Of a stretch of 64,000 nt of DNA, positions 24,762-35,016 are shown piece after piece. The notes beneath the pieces were generated by a model that made no database searches, was not told the DNA's origin, and saw only the letters and a list, made by a program, of their open reading frames with translations. The stretch is taken from contig JABACO010000016.1 in assembly GCA_013339895.1 (NCBI GenBank), positions 2,995,767 to 3,059,766 of the forward strand, in the 5' to 3' direction. How positions within the stretch are numbered: the stretch's first letter is position 1; the number at the start of each line of letters is the position of its first letter. The stretch comes from Ephydatia muelleri (Eukaryota; Porifera; Demospongiae; Spongillida; Spongillidae). A program made the translations under genes and the position numbers.

Positions 24762-26930
24762 GTATGAAACATTCGTGTTTTGTGTTGCTATATGATATTT
24801 CATGTAACTGGATCCTAGCATTAAAGGAAGGTTAAGGAGGTATTTAGTGGTTGGGGGATGAAGGTTGCTTGCATGCCCTGCCTCTGTCAGCTGAGGGAAC
24901 TAGGAAACATGGTAACACGGTAAGGTCCTTTGAGCCTGGAATGATAACTAAGTTGATTTGAATTCTCGTTTTCTTTCTCTGCGTGACAAAAAGATACTGT
25001 ACTACTGTGCAGGCTCCACAGCACAAAATGAAGTGCCTCTTTTACTACTGTACCTTGCCGAAGCCAATTTGAGACAACTATGATGTGGTCCTGGCATCTT
25101 AACCCATGATGTTACAGACTGTGTCTAGTTTTCTTAATAATGGATTTGCAATCTGTGGAAGAAGTAATGAATGACATGTATATCGGGTTCAGTGAGAGAG
25201 GGTGGTAGTGGGAAAGATATCCCTACCTCTCTTCCCTTCCTTCCCCTTTTGATATGCAACTATTGCTGTATTATACATTTGCATGTGTAGACTAGTTGAT
25301 CTAAGAGTTGTTGCTTCGCAGTGATGGGGGAGATAGGGGCTTTCCCTTCTCAGTAGAATAAGTGCAAAGCATTATACACTCACGAATAACAGCTGCTTAT
25401 TCCTATCAGTTTGTTGGCTAGTTCTGACTAATTTGAGAGCAAGCATGCAAATTGATTGCATGTATTATTAAAGCTTATAGACAAGTCTGTGGCCTGTTGA
25501 AGTGATAGTCCTGTTTGATTGGGTGTGATCCAAAGAGTTTTGAACCTACTGGCCAAGGGTTTACCTTCAGTTAGTAGTTCCTAGTGCCTTCAAGGTAAAA
25601 GCACCTCTTCCCAGACCAAGCCAGATGCAGTCTCTTGAATGGTGTGGGCAGTGTTACTGACCATCCTGAATTTGCCACTGCATGTCTTCATCTTTACATT
25701 GCTTTGGCTGCTTTGTGGAGTGTACTTCGATTCTCCCATCTAAACTAGTGGGGATGAATTGCAATCTTTAAACACATTGCCCTACATTACAGCGAAGCCT
25801 TTTCTGAATGAATACTGTAAGTATGCATTATCTATCAATTAGAACTATGTGGAGACAAATGCAGGCATAAAATAAAAATATGGCTGCATGATGTAACTAA
25901 CACCTTGTTCTGAATGGAAGTGGAATGTATAGTCATGCACACCATTCATGTTTAATCAAAAATGTAATTCGCGTTGAAACATTTATTGTCTCGCATGTTT
26001 AAATTTCGTCTGCCCCTGTGGACTGCTGATTATTTGCACATAGGTTTAGGCAAAACTGTGACACAATGTTAGGCTAAATTATTATACATGTATGTGAAGT
26101 CTGGTTCTGCATCACATGCACATACACACACAACACAGCACAACCACACACACACATGCACACGCACATACACATGCACATGCAGAAATGTATTCTGACG
26201 TTATGGATATGAACAGCATTGTTGCTAGCAGTCTTGTCCTGAGTTATGTGTAAATTGAGGGGGATAAGGAAAGAGTACATGTACATTGGGGAAAAAATGA
26301 TCTTATGGCTGCACACTGACATGGAGTTGTCTTTAGACCATGCGCATTCATGGAATACCAACATCTCTGAACTGTTCTTTTTTGACTTCTAGTTACATTG
26401 CCACAATCAGCTAAACTATGTGATAAACATGGGGACTCCTTTCTTCATGATATTTATCACAGGGTCATATGAGATGCATTCTAGTGTTGTAGGGATTCCA
26501 TTATACGCATCATAAGCTGAGGTCTATCATATTTCCTTCAATTCACTGCAAGTCTTGAGGAAAAACTCATTTTATTGTATTCATTCAGAACATTAAAAAC
26601 ACTTCATCTATGGTACATGTGTCAAACATGTGTTTTGGCTTAATCATGTAACTGCATATAACTTTTATCTGCACTCTTCTCAAAGTGGAACCAAGTAAAA
26701 AGGAATATAATGAAACTGCATGCCACAGATACATTTATACATGCTCTATACTACATATATACACTGCATTATGCATGCCCTGACATGTGTACACATGTAG
26801 AAATCTAGAGACATAAGTGTGATTCAGAACTTGTTCATGTTTTGAAATCTTTAGCTCTACATTGTACCACCTGTAGGGCAGTTATGTATTTGTCGTACAT
26901 GTACGGTAATATAAAGATTTCTGTTATTAG
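24762..26930 (+). other. Gene A intron (about 2.2 kb)
   Basis: No further ankyrin exon seen. Contains a CA-rich microsatellite at about 26121-26190. Its counterpart in the right arm has lost about 170 bp just after the exon (left 24780-24955). Confidence 0.55.
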
Positions 26931-26999
26931 AATGGGAGAACAGCGCTTGACCTAATAGTATTGAAATATAAAGAAGACATGGCTCCACTATTCTTAAAG
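26931..26999 (+). CDS. Gene A, partial ankyrin exon
   Basis: A 69-nt, 23-codon exon (NGRTALDLIVLKYKEDMAPL then FLK) between acceptor tgttattag and donor gtgaga. The NGRTALDL start is the first half of an ankyrin repeat, here a terminal capping repeat. Phase 0 at both ends. Partner exon in the right arm at 60810-60878. Confidence 0.85.
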
Positions 27000-27111
27000 G
27001 TGAGACAGAAATGATCATAACCTGAGTGCACTTATTTTAACATTTTAAGTTGTTACTTGGACATTATTATAGTTAGCAGGAATTACCTGTGTCTCTTGCT
27101 ATTTTGTACAG

Positions 27112-28605
27112 AAGTCAGCAGAATCGCTAACAGATGCAAAAAAACAAATTCCACAAAATTTATCTGCAACTGAAGTGAAATTACGTTTAGTTGAAAAAAG
27201 AGCATCCGTTGGAGAAGAGAGAGCTGTTGTAGCTGAGAAGAGGGCTTCTGTAGCAGAAGAGAGAGCTGAGAAGAGGGCCTCTGTAGCAGAAGAGAGAGCT
27301 GTTGTAGCTGAGGAGAGGACTTCTGTAGCAGAAGAGAGAGCTGTTGTAGCTGAGAAGAGGGCTTCTGTAGCAGAAGAGAGAGCTGAGAAGAGGGCTTCTG
27401 TAGCAGAAGAGAGAGCTGTTGTAGCTGAGATAAGGGCTTCTGTAGCAGAAGAGAGAGCTGTTGTAGCTGAGATAAGGGCTTCTGCAGCAGAAGAGAGAGC
27501 TGAGAAGAGGGCTTCTGTAGCAGAAGAGAGAGCTGTTGTAGCTGAGAAGAGGGCTTCTGTAGCAGAAGAAAGGATCAAAGCATCAGAAATGGAGGCAATT
27601 GATGCTGAAAAGAAGGCTGTTTCCAAGGTGACCATGTTTGAGGATAGGACCAGGAATGCTGAAGATGTTGTGAAGATGTTGCAAGACGCTGCAGGTATAT
27701 CTGATGCCAGAATTGCAGAGCTTGTGCAAACCAATGCAGCTTTGGAGGGAAGGGCCACAAGAGCAGAACTGCAGATCCGTAACCTGACCTCACAATGCAG
27801 ACAACTGCAGGAACAGCTTGATAAAGGCAAAACACCATCCTGGATTGTGAAGAAGGAAGACATTTTATTGACCGACAAAGAGTTAGGCAGAGGAGGGTGG
27901 GGTGTGGTGATGGCAGCAAGGTTCTGTGGGCTTGAGGTAGCTGCTAAGCTCCTTCATGGAGCAATCCTATCTCCCCACAACCAGCAGCTGTTCAAAAGGG
28001 AGATGAACATGGCTGCATCGGTACGCCATCCTAACATATTGCTATTCATTGGAGCCACCATAGATCAAGAGTGTGTCATCCTCACAGAGTTGATGCAGAC
28101 ATCCCTAAGGGCAGTTCTAGAAGATGAGGTAACCAACGGGTTATCAATGTCTCGCCAGCAAGTATCCAATATTGCTATGGATGTGGGTAAAGCCCTTAAC
28201 TATTTGCACTTAATGAAACCTGATGCCATCATTCATCGAGATGTAAGCAGTAGCAATGTACTTCTGGAGCCCTTAGGAGCACATATGTGGATAGCCAAGT
28301 TATCAGACTTTGGTTCTTCCAATTTTGCACGCCAGGTAACCACAGCTGGCCCCGGTAATTCCACCTATGCAGCCCCTGAGAGTTCTGATCCTGATCTGCA
28401 ATCTCCCAAAATGGATGTCTTTAGCTATGGAATTCTTCTTTTGGAAATGTCAGGTGGTTGTTTTCCGGAGGTGAAAATACAGCGAGACCTCATTCAGGCG
28501 CTTTCCTGGTCAAAAATGCAGACAATGGTTTTGGAATGCACAGCGAAGGACCCAAAACGTCGTCCAAGCATGGCTGAAGTGCTGATTAAACTTCCTAATA
28601 TTTAA
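27112..28605 (+). CDS. Gene A, last exon: coiled coil plus TKL-type protein kinase
   Basis: Starts after acceptor attttgtacag in phase 0 and runs open to TAA at 28603-28605. The first third is charged repeats of EERAVVAEK-RASVA and EERAEK-RASVA (ten RASVA-type blocks), a predicted long helix or coiled coil. Then comes a full protein kinase domain. Numbered from Met at 27175: glycine loop GRGGWG near residue 238, ATP-binding Lys 258, HRD at 354-356, DFG at 378-380, then APES and DVFSYG. All catalytic residues are present, so an active serine/threonine or dual-specificity kinase of the tyrosine-kinase-like group is likely. With the ankyrin exons upstream it makes an ankyrin-coil-kinase protein, probably cytosolic; no signal peptide or membrane segment is visible. 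ATTAAA near 28725 could be a poly(A) signal. Confidence 0.9.
   Translation, partial: KSAESLTDAKKQIPQNLSATEVKLRLVEKRASVGEERAVVAEKRASVAEERAEKRASVAEERAVVAEERTSVAEERAVVAEKRASVAEERAEKRASVAEERAVVAEIRASVAEERAVVAEIRASAAEERAEKRASVAEERAVVAEKRASVAEERIKASEMEAIDAEKKAVSKVTMFEDRTRNAEDVVKMLQDAAGISDARIAELVQTNAALEGRATRAELQIRNLTSQCRQLQEQLDKGKTPSWIVKKEDILLTDKELGRGGWGVVMAARFCGLEVAAKLLHGAILSPHNQQLFKREMNMAASVRHPNILLFIGATIDQECVILTELMQTSLRAVLEDEVTNGLSMSRQQVSNIAMDVGKALNYLHLMKPDAIIHRDVSSSNVLLEPLGAHMWIAKLSDFGSSNFARQVTTAGPGNSTYAAPESSDPDLQSPKMDVFSYGILLLEMSGGCFPEVKIQRDLIQALSWSKMQTMVLECTAKDPKRRPSMAEVLIKLPNI
27220..27570 (+). repeat. In-frame 42/33-bp coding repeat in gene A
   Basis: Alternating 42-bp and 33-bp units (AEERAVVAEKRASV and AEERAEKRASV). 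Ten RASVA-type blocks are here and six in gene B, so the array has changed length since the arms were duplicated. All units are multiples of 3, so the frame is kept. Confidence 0.9.
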
Positions 28606-28974
28606 ATGGTTGCCAATATGGGGCAATGTTATATAGCGTAATTCTGAAACTGGAATTAGAGTAGTATGCACTTTATGTACTAGAAAGAGAACTGGAATTT
28701 GATGTGATATAATTGGACTCCCATTAAATTTGCATGCTCTAAGATAACTTGCAATTGTTCGTAGCTGAATATCTTACATGTAGCTGTAGGTTTTGGTGAA
28801 GCCATGAACAAGTTCTTCTGGTCTGGACATCCAAATATGGGCTATTGCGGCCACTATTGAAATGCATGGGCTGAAATGGATATAAATGGCCTTGTCAATA
28901 GAGTAGCTAATATACGCAGTGCATGCATGCATCGAATTGGAGAATCACAAGCCAATACAGCTGGTTATGAAGAG
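28606..28974. other. 3' flank of gene A
   Basis: No gene seen. Homologous to 58991-59363 in the right arm, which carries a few extra bases near its end. Confidence 0.6.
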
Positions 28975-29300
28975 TATATGGCAGGTGCAACAGTAGCGAC
29001 GCCAACAAATGGAACGACGAGACGAAGGCGGTAAAGCTCCCAAAGCTAATACAAAGTGAAGCGCTCGCATCATGGCTCGAACTGAGCGCGGAGGTGAAAA
29101 AGCCCTACGCCAAGGCAAAAGAGTAGCTACTGGCAGCCATGACGGCAACGATCTTCTGCATCCTGGAGAGGTTCCGGCAGAGGAAATGGTCCCCGGCGAA
29201 GCGCTACCAGTGTTCCTGCACGACCTAAAGCAGCTGCCGGAACCAGCCATACCCGGGCTTGACTCCTCAGCCAACCAGTTTGTGGCGGGTTATAGCGAAA
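28975..29300 (+). pseudogene. Gag remnant of a retroelement
   Basis: Fragments in more than one frame match the capsid region of Gypsy-type gag: a LPTLLQGEASWLELS-like piece (clearer in the right arm), AKEELLAAMTATIFCILESF, FRQRKWSP, then FLHDLKQLPEPAIPGLDSSA and FVAGY. It ends without the rest of gag or pol. The right arm holds the same remnant, split by two transposons. Confidence 0.7.
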
Positions 29301-30188
29301 AATGTAATCCGGCCGCAAAATTTTATCCTATAGGAAGGTACCAAACTGATCCCACCCTGCCATTTTATATTCCACCCCCAAGTAATTATGTTTTGTTAGC
29401 AATATGTAATAGCCACGTGTGTGTAGTTGTAAAGCCCTTTTTCTATCTTGTGAAGGCAACATGGACACTCTTGAGTGACACAGCTTTGGTGCATGGCCCG
29501 CACTTGTTTCGTTGACGCGTTTGGCAATATGGTGCCTGACGAGCGATACCGAGTACGTAGGAACTGTCACAGCAAAAATTATCCTACCAAAATTAATCCT
29601 AGGATTAATCTTTGCTGCTGCAAAATTATCCCATGGGATACCAAAAATATATCCTAGATTCGTCAAGACCCCTGGGCTGACCATTCCAAGCTGGCCTGTC
29701 AACACAGTGGAGTCTCCAGCAAGAGTCCCACCTACATGTACACCTGTAGGAGGATACCAGCACACTTCCAGCAAGAAGTTCAGGCAGGAGCGATGAATGA
29801 TATAATGAAGAAAGGATCATTCTGAAAGCAGCAGCTCATGGCTAGCACCTGTGGTCTACACCAGGAAGAAGGGAGGAGAAATTATATACATGTTTTGAAC
29901 CTCAATAGACTTTTGGTTGGATTGCAAGATATCTGCAACAAGCTTCTGTACATCCTGTAGTAATTGGCCATGGTTATTGTCATATACCCTTATATTGGAC
30001 AGTGGTAAATTAATAGTAGATATTGTTATCCAGTGCATAGCATTAATGTTGAATATTTGACTGAACGGCATCCTTTTAGGTCAGTTCCATCTGAAACTTT
30101 GAGACTAGCAATGTATTTTGAAACCCATCTATGTTACAGCTTCAACAAGTATTGAGCAGCGATGATAATATCATCGTCTACGCACTGA
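29301..30188. other. Non-coding part of left arm
   Basis: No gene recognised. Around 29570-29660 several copies of atcctagg/ttatcc-type words occur in both orientations, for example taatcctaggatta. Identical to the right arm in the parts I compared. Confidence 0.5.
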
Positions 30189-30344
30189 TCAGTGCCGAAG
30201 CGAAGCATCGGGATCCTTATTTCCCTTCAGATGTAGCACTACACGCTCCGCAAAGCTCAGTGCCTGATTACTTGAGCGTTTCGCTCCAACGGGAAATGTT
30301 GACTGTATGTAGTCCAAAAATATCTCCTTTTTGCTTTTTTCCAT
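30189..30344 (-). CDS. Conserved 51-codon frame of unknown function, left copy
   Basis: Reads from ATG at 30344 (minus strand), starting MEKSKKEIFLDYIQSTF and ending DPDASLRH. The same frame is at 53049-53204. It lies downstream of the hAT remnant on the same strand and next to a stretch rich in ccggttaatcaaccgg-type words (30400-30480). It could be the first exon of a transposase gene. Not recognised; coding status uncertain. Confidence 0.35.
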   Translation of the reverse strand: MEKSKKEIFLDYIQSTFPVGAKRSSNQALSFAERVVLHLKGNKDPDASLRH

Positions 30345-31490
30345 AGCCAATCACGCAAATCAACGTGCTCAACGTGGTAAAAAATCAATGAGCATGCGCA
30401 TCCTGTTGATTAGCCGGTACCCGGTTAATCAACCGGATGTCCGGTTTGGTAACAGGCCGACCGATTTATTAACCGGACATTAATTTTACATCGGGATAGA
30501 ACAGATACTCTCCACATACACACACATACAACACATCACACCTCTCTAACACCACACCTCTCCACACACACACACAGACAAATAATAGTTTATTACGCTT
30601 ATACTGCAGATCATGTTTTCAAAGCAACGAATTGTCATGTAGTAAATGTGCAAATCCTGCATTATGAAAGGAGGATAAAAAAATTGGAAACTGCACGATC
30701 CAAATTTGAATCTCATGAGGCTAGTGGTATCAGAGCAGTACTGCAACACTACTTCTACATAGCATGTGCTTTGGGAGAGGCAATATATGTGGTCAGTGTA
30801 CTTCAGTGAATAGTATTTTATGTATCACAGTTACATAAAAGAAACCAATACGTTTATGAGAAAGTACAATTTTGTAGCTTATACAGTACGTAGCTTGCAC
30901 AAGGATACCTTCTGAAGGTGCTGAGAAGGGGTTGGTTCTTTTATTTAATTTTTGACGAATTAGAATAAAAGCGAATAATGCAGCAATAAAAGCTATGTTA
31001 ATAAATGGAGTGGGGGATATAGGATTAACACTGATATACTGTACCAAGGCCAGCTACATGTACAAGCTGGTGAAGGTGGGTGTGATCACTCAACTCAAAA
31101 GAATGTGGAGTTGGACAGAAATAACCCCCCCCCCCCCCACCCCCCCACCCACACAACAACACCATCGTGTCACCTGAATATGAGGGAGAAGGGAATAGGG
31201 GAGAAGATATGGGAAGGTGGAGGAGGGAGAGATGTTTGACACTGTCACGTGCATAAAGGTATATGAATGCTAACCTCAGCATTGAATCAAAAGTATCTAC
31301 TAGGGCCATGCACCCCACTCCTCAGTGAGGAAACTTTTCAAAGTAGTACCCTTTATATGCTGAATTGATCATAATCTCCCGCACACACAGAGCTCTGACC
31401 ACACTCCTATAGTCACACTCTTCTGTCCCACACATGCGATGACTTATGCGACTGCACAGGGCGGATACAGCTAGCTAGGAACTTCGGAAA

Positions 31491-31521
<31 letters not shown>
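31491..31521. repeat. 31-bp poly(G) tract
   Basis: Uninterrupted G run; the right-arm copy is a 28-bp C run at 51875-51902. A second run of C lies near 31126-31146. Confidence 0.95.
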
Positions 31522-31522
<1 letters not shown>

Positions 31523-31649
31523 GGTTGATATGAAAATGCGGCAGTGTCCCACCCTCAGCTAGGGGGTATGGGGGAGCGCTATTAGCTCCCCCATCGGGGT
31601 CTAGGGCTATCGTTTGGTATGTTATGTATTAAAATCGCTAGAGCTCCGC

Positions 31650-33558
31650 TTAAAAAATCTCAATTGCATAATATAAGGCACGCACAAAAGTTACGTCGTC
31701 ATTAAACAGCGATGATAGTCTCCGTGAATGCTCCTGCACAAAAGTACGGCAAATTTCGTCCATTTCGATCTTTTCATCTTTGTGCACGGCTATTATACAT
31801 ACAGCAAGATCAGAAATTAAAGGCGTTCTTCGGTCATCACGCATCTTGAGTAGGTCTTTAGTCTTCGCAACAACAAAAAGGACCGCTCCGCTTCTGCACT
31901 GGTAATAGGTATAGAGTGCACCTATATACCTACAAGAATGTCAATACTTGGAACAGTACTAATGTCACAGACCCCGAGAGCCTGCAGTAAGTTATACTGG
32001 GAATATAAAATACAACTATTTGTCCTTCCGTTTCCTTCTTTCTATTTTGCCACAGGACCTGCCATCTTCTAAGTTCATTCCCCGAGGATTGTGGTAACGT
32101 GAGATCGAACTGCCATTTCAGCATGTCTGGCATGTACTTGAATGAGTCTAATGTTGAAGTAAGGATAATAGATGGCATGGGGCATAGAAGAGACGACCCT
32201 CCTTACTGAACCTCTCACTTAAAAGGCAGCCCAAAAGTGGAACAACCACTGCCTTTTCATAGTGATCCTGTGGATTCTCACTAGAACGTTGCAACGGTTC
32301 TCTAGCTTTCCTGGGCACAGTCTTTTCTACACCCTCAGCTAGCTTAAGCATTTCACTATACCATTGAAGAAATGCAGTGTCAATATTAGTTCTAGTGACC
32401 TCATCAACCATACTGTTTGCTTCATAATATCTTAATCGCGCTTTTAAAGCTTGGGTGCAAAACCTCTCTCACAATTAAGATATTTTTCATCAAAATAAAC
32501 ACAGCTATGGTGTGAAATGATATTGGTGCTGCCTTCAACCCTATAGCTTGAGCTTTGACTATAATGTCTCAGTCCCAATCCCAGCTTCCACTTCCATCAG
32601 ATTACTCTATGTCTGGGTAGAATCATTGCATCCAGAAATGTTATGAGGCATACATACATTTCTAGAAAACCTTGTAACAAATATGTCATTCTATCCATCT
32701 GGTCAAGCATGCAGTCCTGGAAGTTTAGTAGTGGAACATGCATGCAAATAGACCTGTACTGTCAACTCAAAACAACTTTTTTGATTGGGGCTGTTAGAAA
32801 GAATAAGATAAGCTTCATTGATGATAGTAATGAGGTTCGTAACTTCCTGAAGTGTGCAGATCAATGCAATTGAAAGATTGAGACAGTGGGGAATAGCAGT
32901 GGGAATACAATGCTAATGGAGTAATTTCTCTTAGCTTGCACTCCTGCCTTCTCAGATGACACAGCAGGGGCTCCATCATTAGCCTGACCACGTATTCTTG
33001 ATGGATCAAGACTTAACTGGTGCTTCAGAAATGAAGCCAATATATCATGCTTGCATTACCACGATCCAGGTTTTTAAAAATCATCAAACATTCTTTGATG
33101 TGTGGTTCTTGTGGCAATGACAAATCCAAAAACCGTAGGCACACAGACAGAATTCCTGATTAGAATGTGGATCAGTACATTAGAATGGTAAACCTTTTGC
33201 ACGAAGCTCCTATGTTAGTCTTTGTTTTATTTTGCTTGCCTATATGTTTCTTAATCGTTTTACTAGAGCAATTCTATTGGCCAGAAGTACGGTGCTTCTG
33301 CAGAATACTGTATCCTTGTGCTAGGAGTTGCATCGTGGCAATAGAATTACCCTTGTTAATAGTACCACTAGCAAAATTAACCCTGACCTCTAAATATAGC
33401 TGTCCTTGCTTTGCTATCAACTCAACAACTAATACTATTTGGCAAAGAATTTCTTTGTTTTCCTCAACCAACTGACTTTGATGCTTCATAAATTGTGTGT
33501 CAGTTTTGCTCAAACGTCTGCAACTTTCCTGCATGTGAATTGTACCGTTTACGTTCAT
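31650..33558 (-). pseudogene. hAT-type transposase remnant, left copy
   Basis: Minus-strand pieces in order: RRLSKTDTQFMKHQSQLVEE with NKEILCQIV (33558-33400), a degraded middle, MVDEVTRTNIDTAFLQWYSE (about 32411), then SAEAERSFLLLRRLKTYLL (about 31900-31850) and KMRDDRRTPLISDLAV (from 31844). The AEAERSF box is the hAT C-terminal dimerisation signature and the N-terminal piece resembles ZMYM1/DUF4371-type hAT proteins. Several stops and frameshifts. Only the part below 32822 is shared with the right arm. Confidence 0.7.
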
Positions 33559-34380
33559 TCTGCACTTGATAATTGTTTTGAGAGTGATTGAGATAGTAGT
33601 CAGATCCTAATTTTATCAGCATTTTAGAACCGTGTACAGTCTAAGCACCACGTTTGTGCCCTGCGCTTGTAGTAGACACGAACTGTTGTAATGTGCTTAC
33701 GAGGATGGTCAATTATAGCCGTATGAATTTACTAGTATAATCACCGTGGCTGCCCATACAATCTATTTAAGACGTATGTTTATTTTTTATATCACCACCG
33801 ATAGAGTGCTTCACCGGTTTGTTGTGCGCCAGTAAGCATATTGTGCCTCTCTATTGTTCAAGCCAGAGTGTCATTGTTATGTGCAACAAAACGTTTTGTC
33901 TTTGCACCTCACAGCCTGGATAGGACGATGAAGAGATACATTTTCCAAACGTACGGGGTATGAATAATAATATTTTTGTAAACACGTGTCAAAGTAATGA
34001 AATAATAAGATAATCTTCCACGCTTGCACAATATGCCACTGCGCTTGTAACGAGGGAATGAGCGCGCCCCGAAGCGAATCGAAGTGCACTTATATCGAGG
34101 GCTGGAAGACTGTATCCTGCTAGCTATTCAGTAAAACTGTGTTGAACTTTTTGTTGGCAATGAAAGTGTTCATTAGCGAACAAATGCTACTTGATGATTA
34201 CGAAGTTAGTGTTAATTGTGAAAATTTGACATGTACGATATATAGCAAGTGTGTTGTGGTGGTGTGTGTGTGTGTGTGTGGGTGGAATGGGGTGTATGTG
34301 TGGATGTATGTGTGTATTTGTACATCTGACTTGTCTAAATTGTACTCATAACGAGACATCGAACTCCATGTGAAATATGA
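33559..34380. other. Region without a recognised gene
   Basis: No gene seen. A short TG microsatellite lies at about 34257-34280. From about 34380 onward the sequence is a diverged copy of the intron upstream of the gene A ankyrin exon (24440-24662). Confidence 0.5.
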
Positions 34381-34694
34381 ACAAGCAAGATACCCTAAGC
34401 TGTTTGCTTACTTGTAGCTTCCATGATAGCATTGTGATAGTTATTAGTTGCTCCCATGAGATTACAACTTAAAGTTCACAGGCTTCACTAGTACTTTGAT
34501 TGTATTCCTTTACATGGTTAGTGACAGAACCTTCATCCAATATACATTTTCTATCTAAGCAATTGTCATTCTTCAGCACATACTGAATAGTGTAGTTTAT
34601 TGGATATAACATGCAGTTATCTTAGCAGTGTGTGATTGTCTTTGAGTACATGCAAGTCAGAATTTTTGCATTGTGGATTATTTTGTCCTTGCAG

Positions 34695-34780
34695 TGTGGT
34701 TTCACTCCCATCCACCAAGCTGCTGAAAAGGACCAGCATTATGTGGTGGCAACCCTGTTATCATACCATATAGATGGCAT
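34695..34780 (+). pseudogene. Third ankyrin exon, split by the Gypsy element
   Basis: After acceptor gtccttgcag the exon reads CGFTPIHQAAEKDQHYVVAT then LLSYHIDG, homologous to the gene A exon at 24663. The Gypsy element is inserted after codon base 34780. The exon would continue at 39520, where the position of the donor reads cgatag rather than a GT site, so splicing looks lost even without the insertion. Confidence 0.8.
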
Positions 34781-34903
34781 GTATAATATAGTAAGTTCAG
34801 GAGCACATAAACGTACAACTCTGGCCTAAGGAACTGCACAATACTAGTCGCACACTGCGCATGCGCGCAGGCACTAAATAGGAATATACACAACTATACT
34901 ACA
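34781..34903 (-). repeat. 3' LTR of the Gypsy element
   Basis: On the minus strand starts tgtagtatagttgtg and ends tattatac. A purine-rich tract (gtgagggag, 34904-34912 read on the minus strand) directly precedes it and is the likely polypurine tract. Confidence 0.93.
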
Positions 34904-35016
34904 CTCCCTCACACTAAAATGTCTGATTACAGTTCATCAATAGCGGTCTGGTGGTCTACGTTGACGTTGAGGGTATCGATGAATCCCAGTTTCAGGTGCA
35001 GGTAGATGTTCATTTA

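Larger units (their letters stand above)
23642..32821. repeat. Left arm of large inverted repeat
   Basis: Reverse-complementary to 50577-64000 once the right-arm insertions are removed. Base 23642 pairs with the last base of the window, so the repeat probably continues past it. The inner limit is near 32821, where gcttcattgatgatag diverges from the right arm. By eye the outer part (23642 to about 29235) is roughly 97% identical. About 29240-32740 showed no substitution in any stretch compared, only homopolymer length changes. The last 80 bp again show several differences. Confidence 0.95.

Noticed and set aside
27099..27878. Long minus-strand frame of Ser/Ala/Thr-rich repeats opposite gene A
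   Set aside because: Shadow of the in-frame coding repeat; both strands stay open because the unit is a multiple of three. The plus strand leads into a kinase domain with splice signals. The same applies to 60091-60720.
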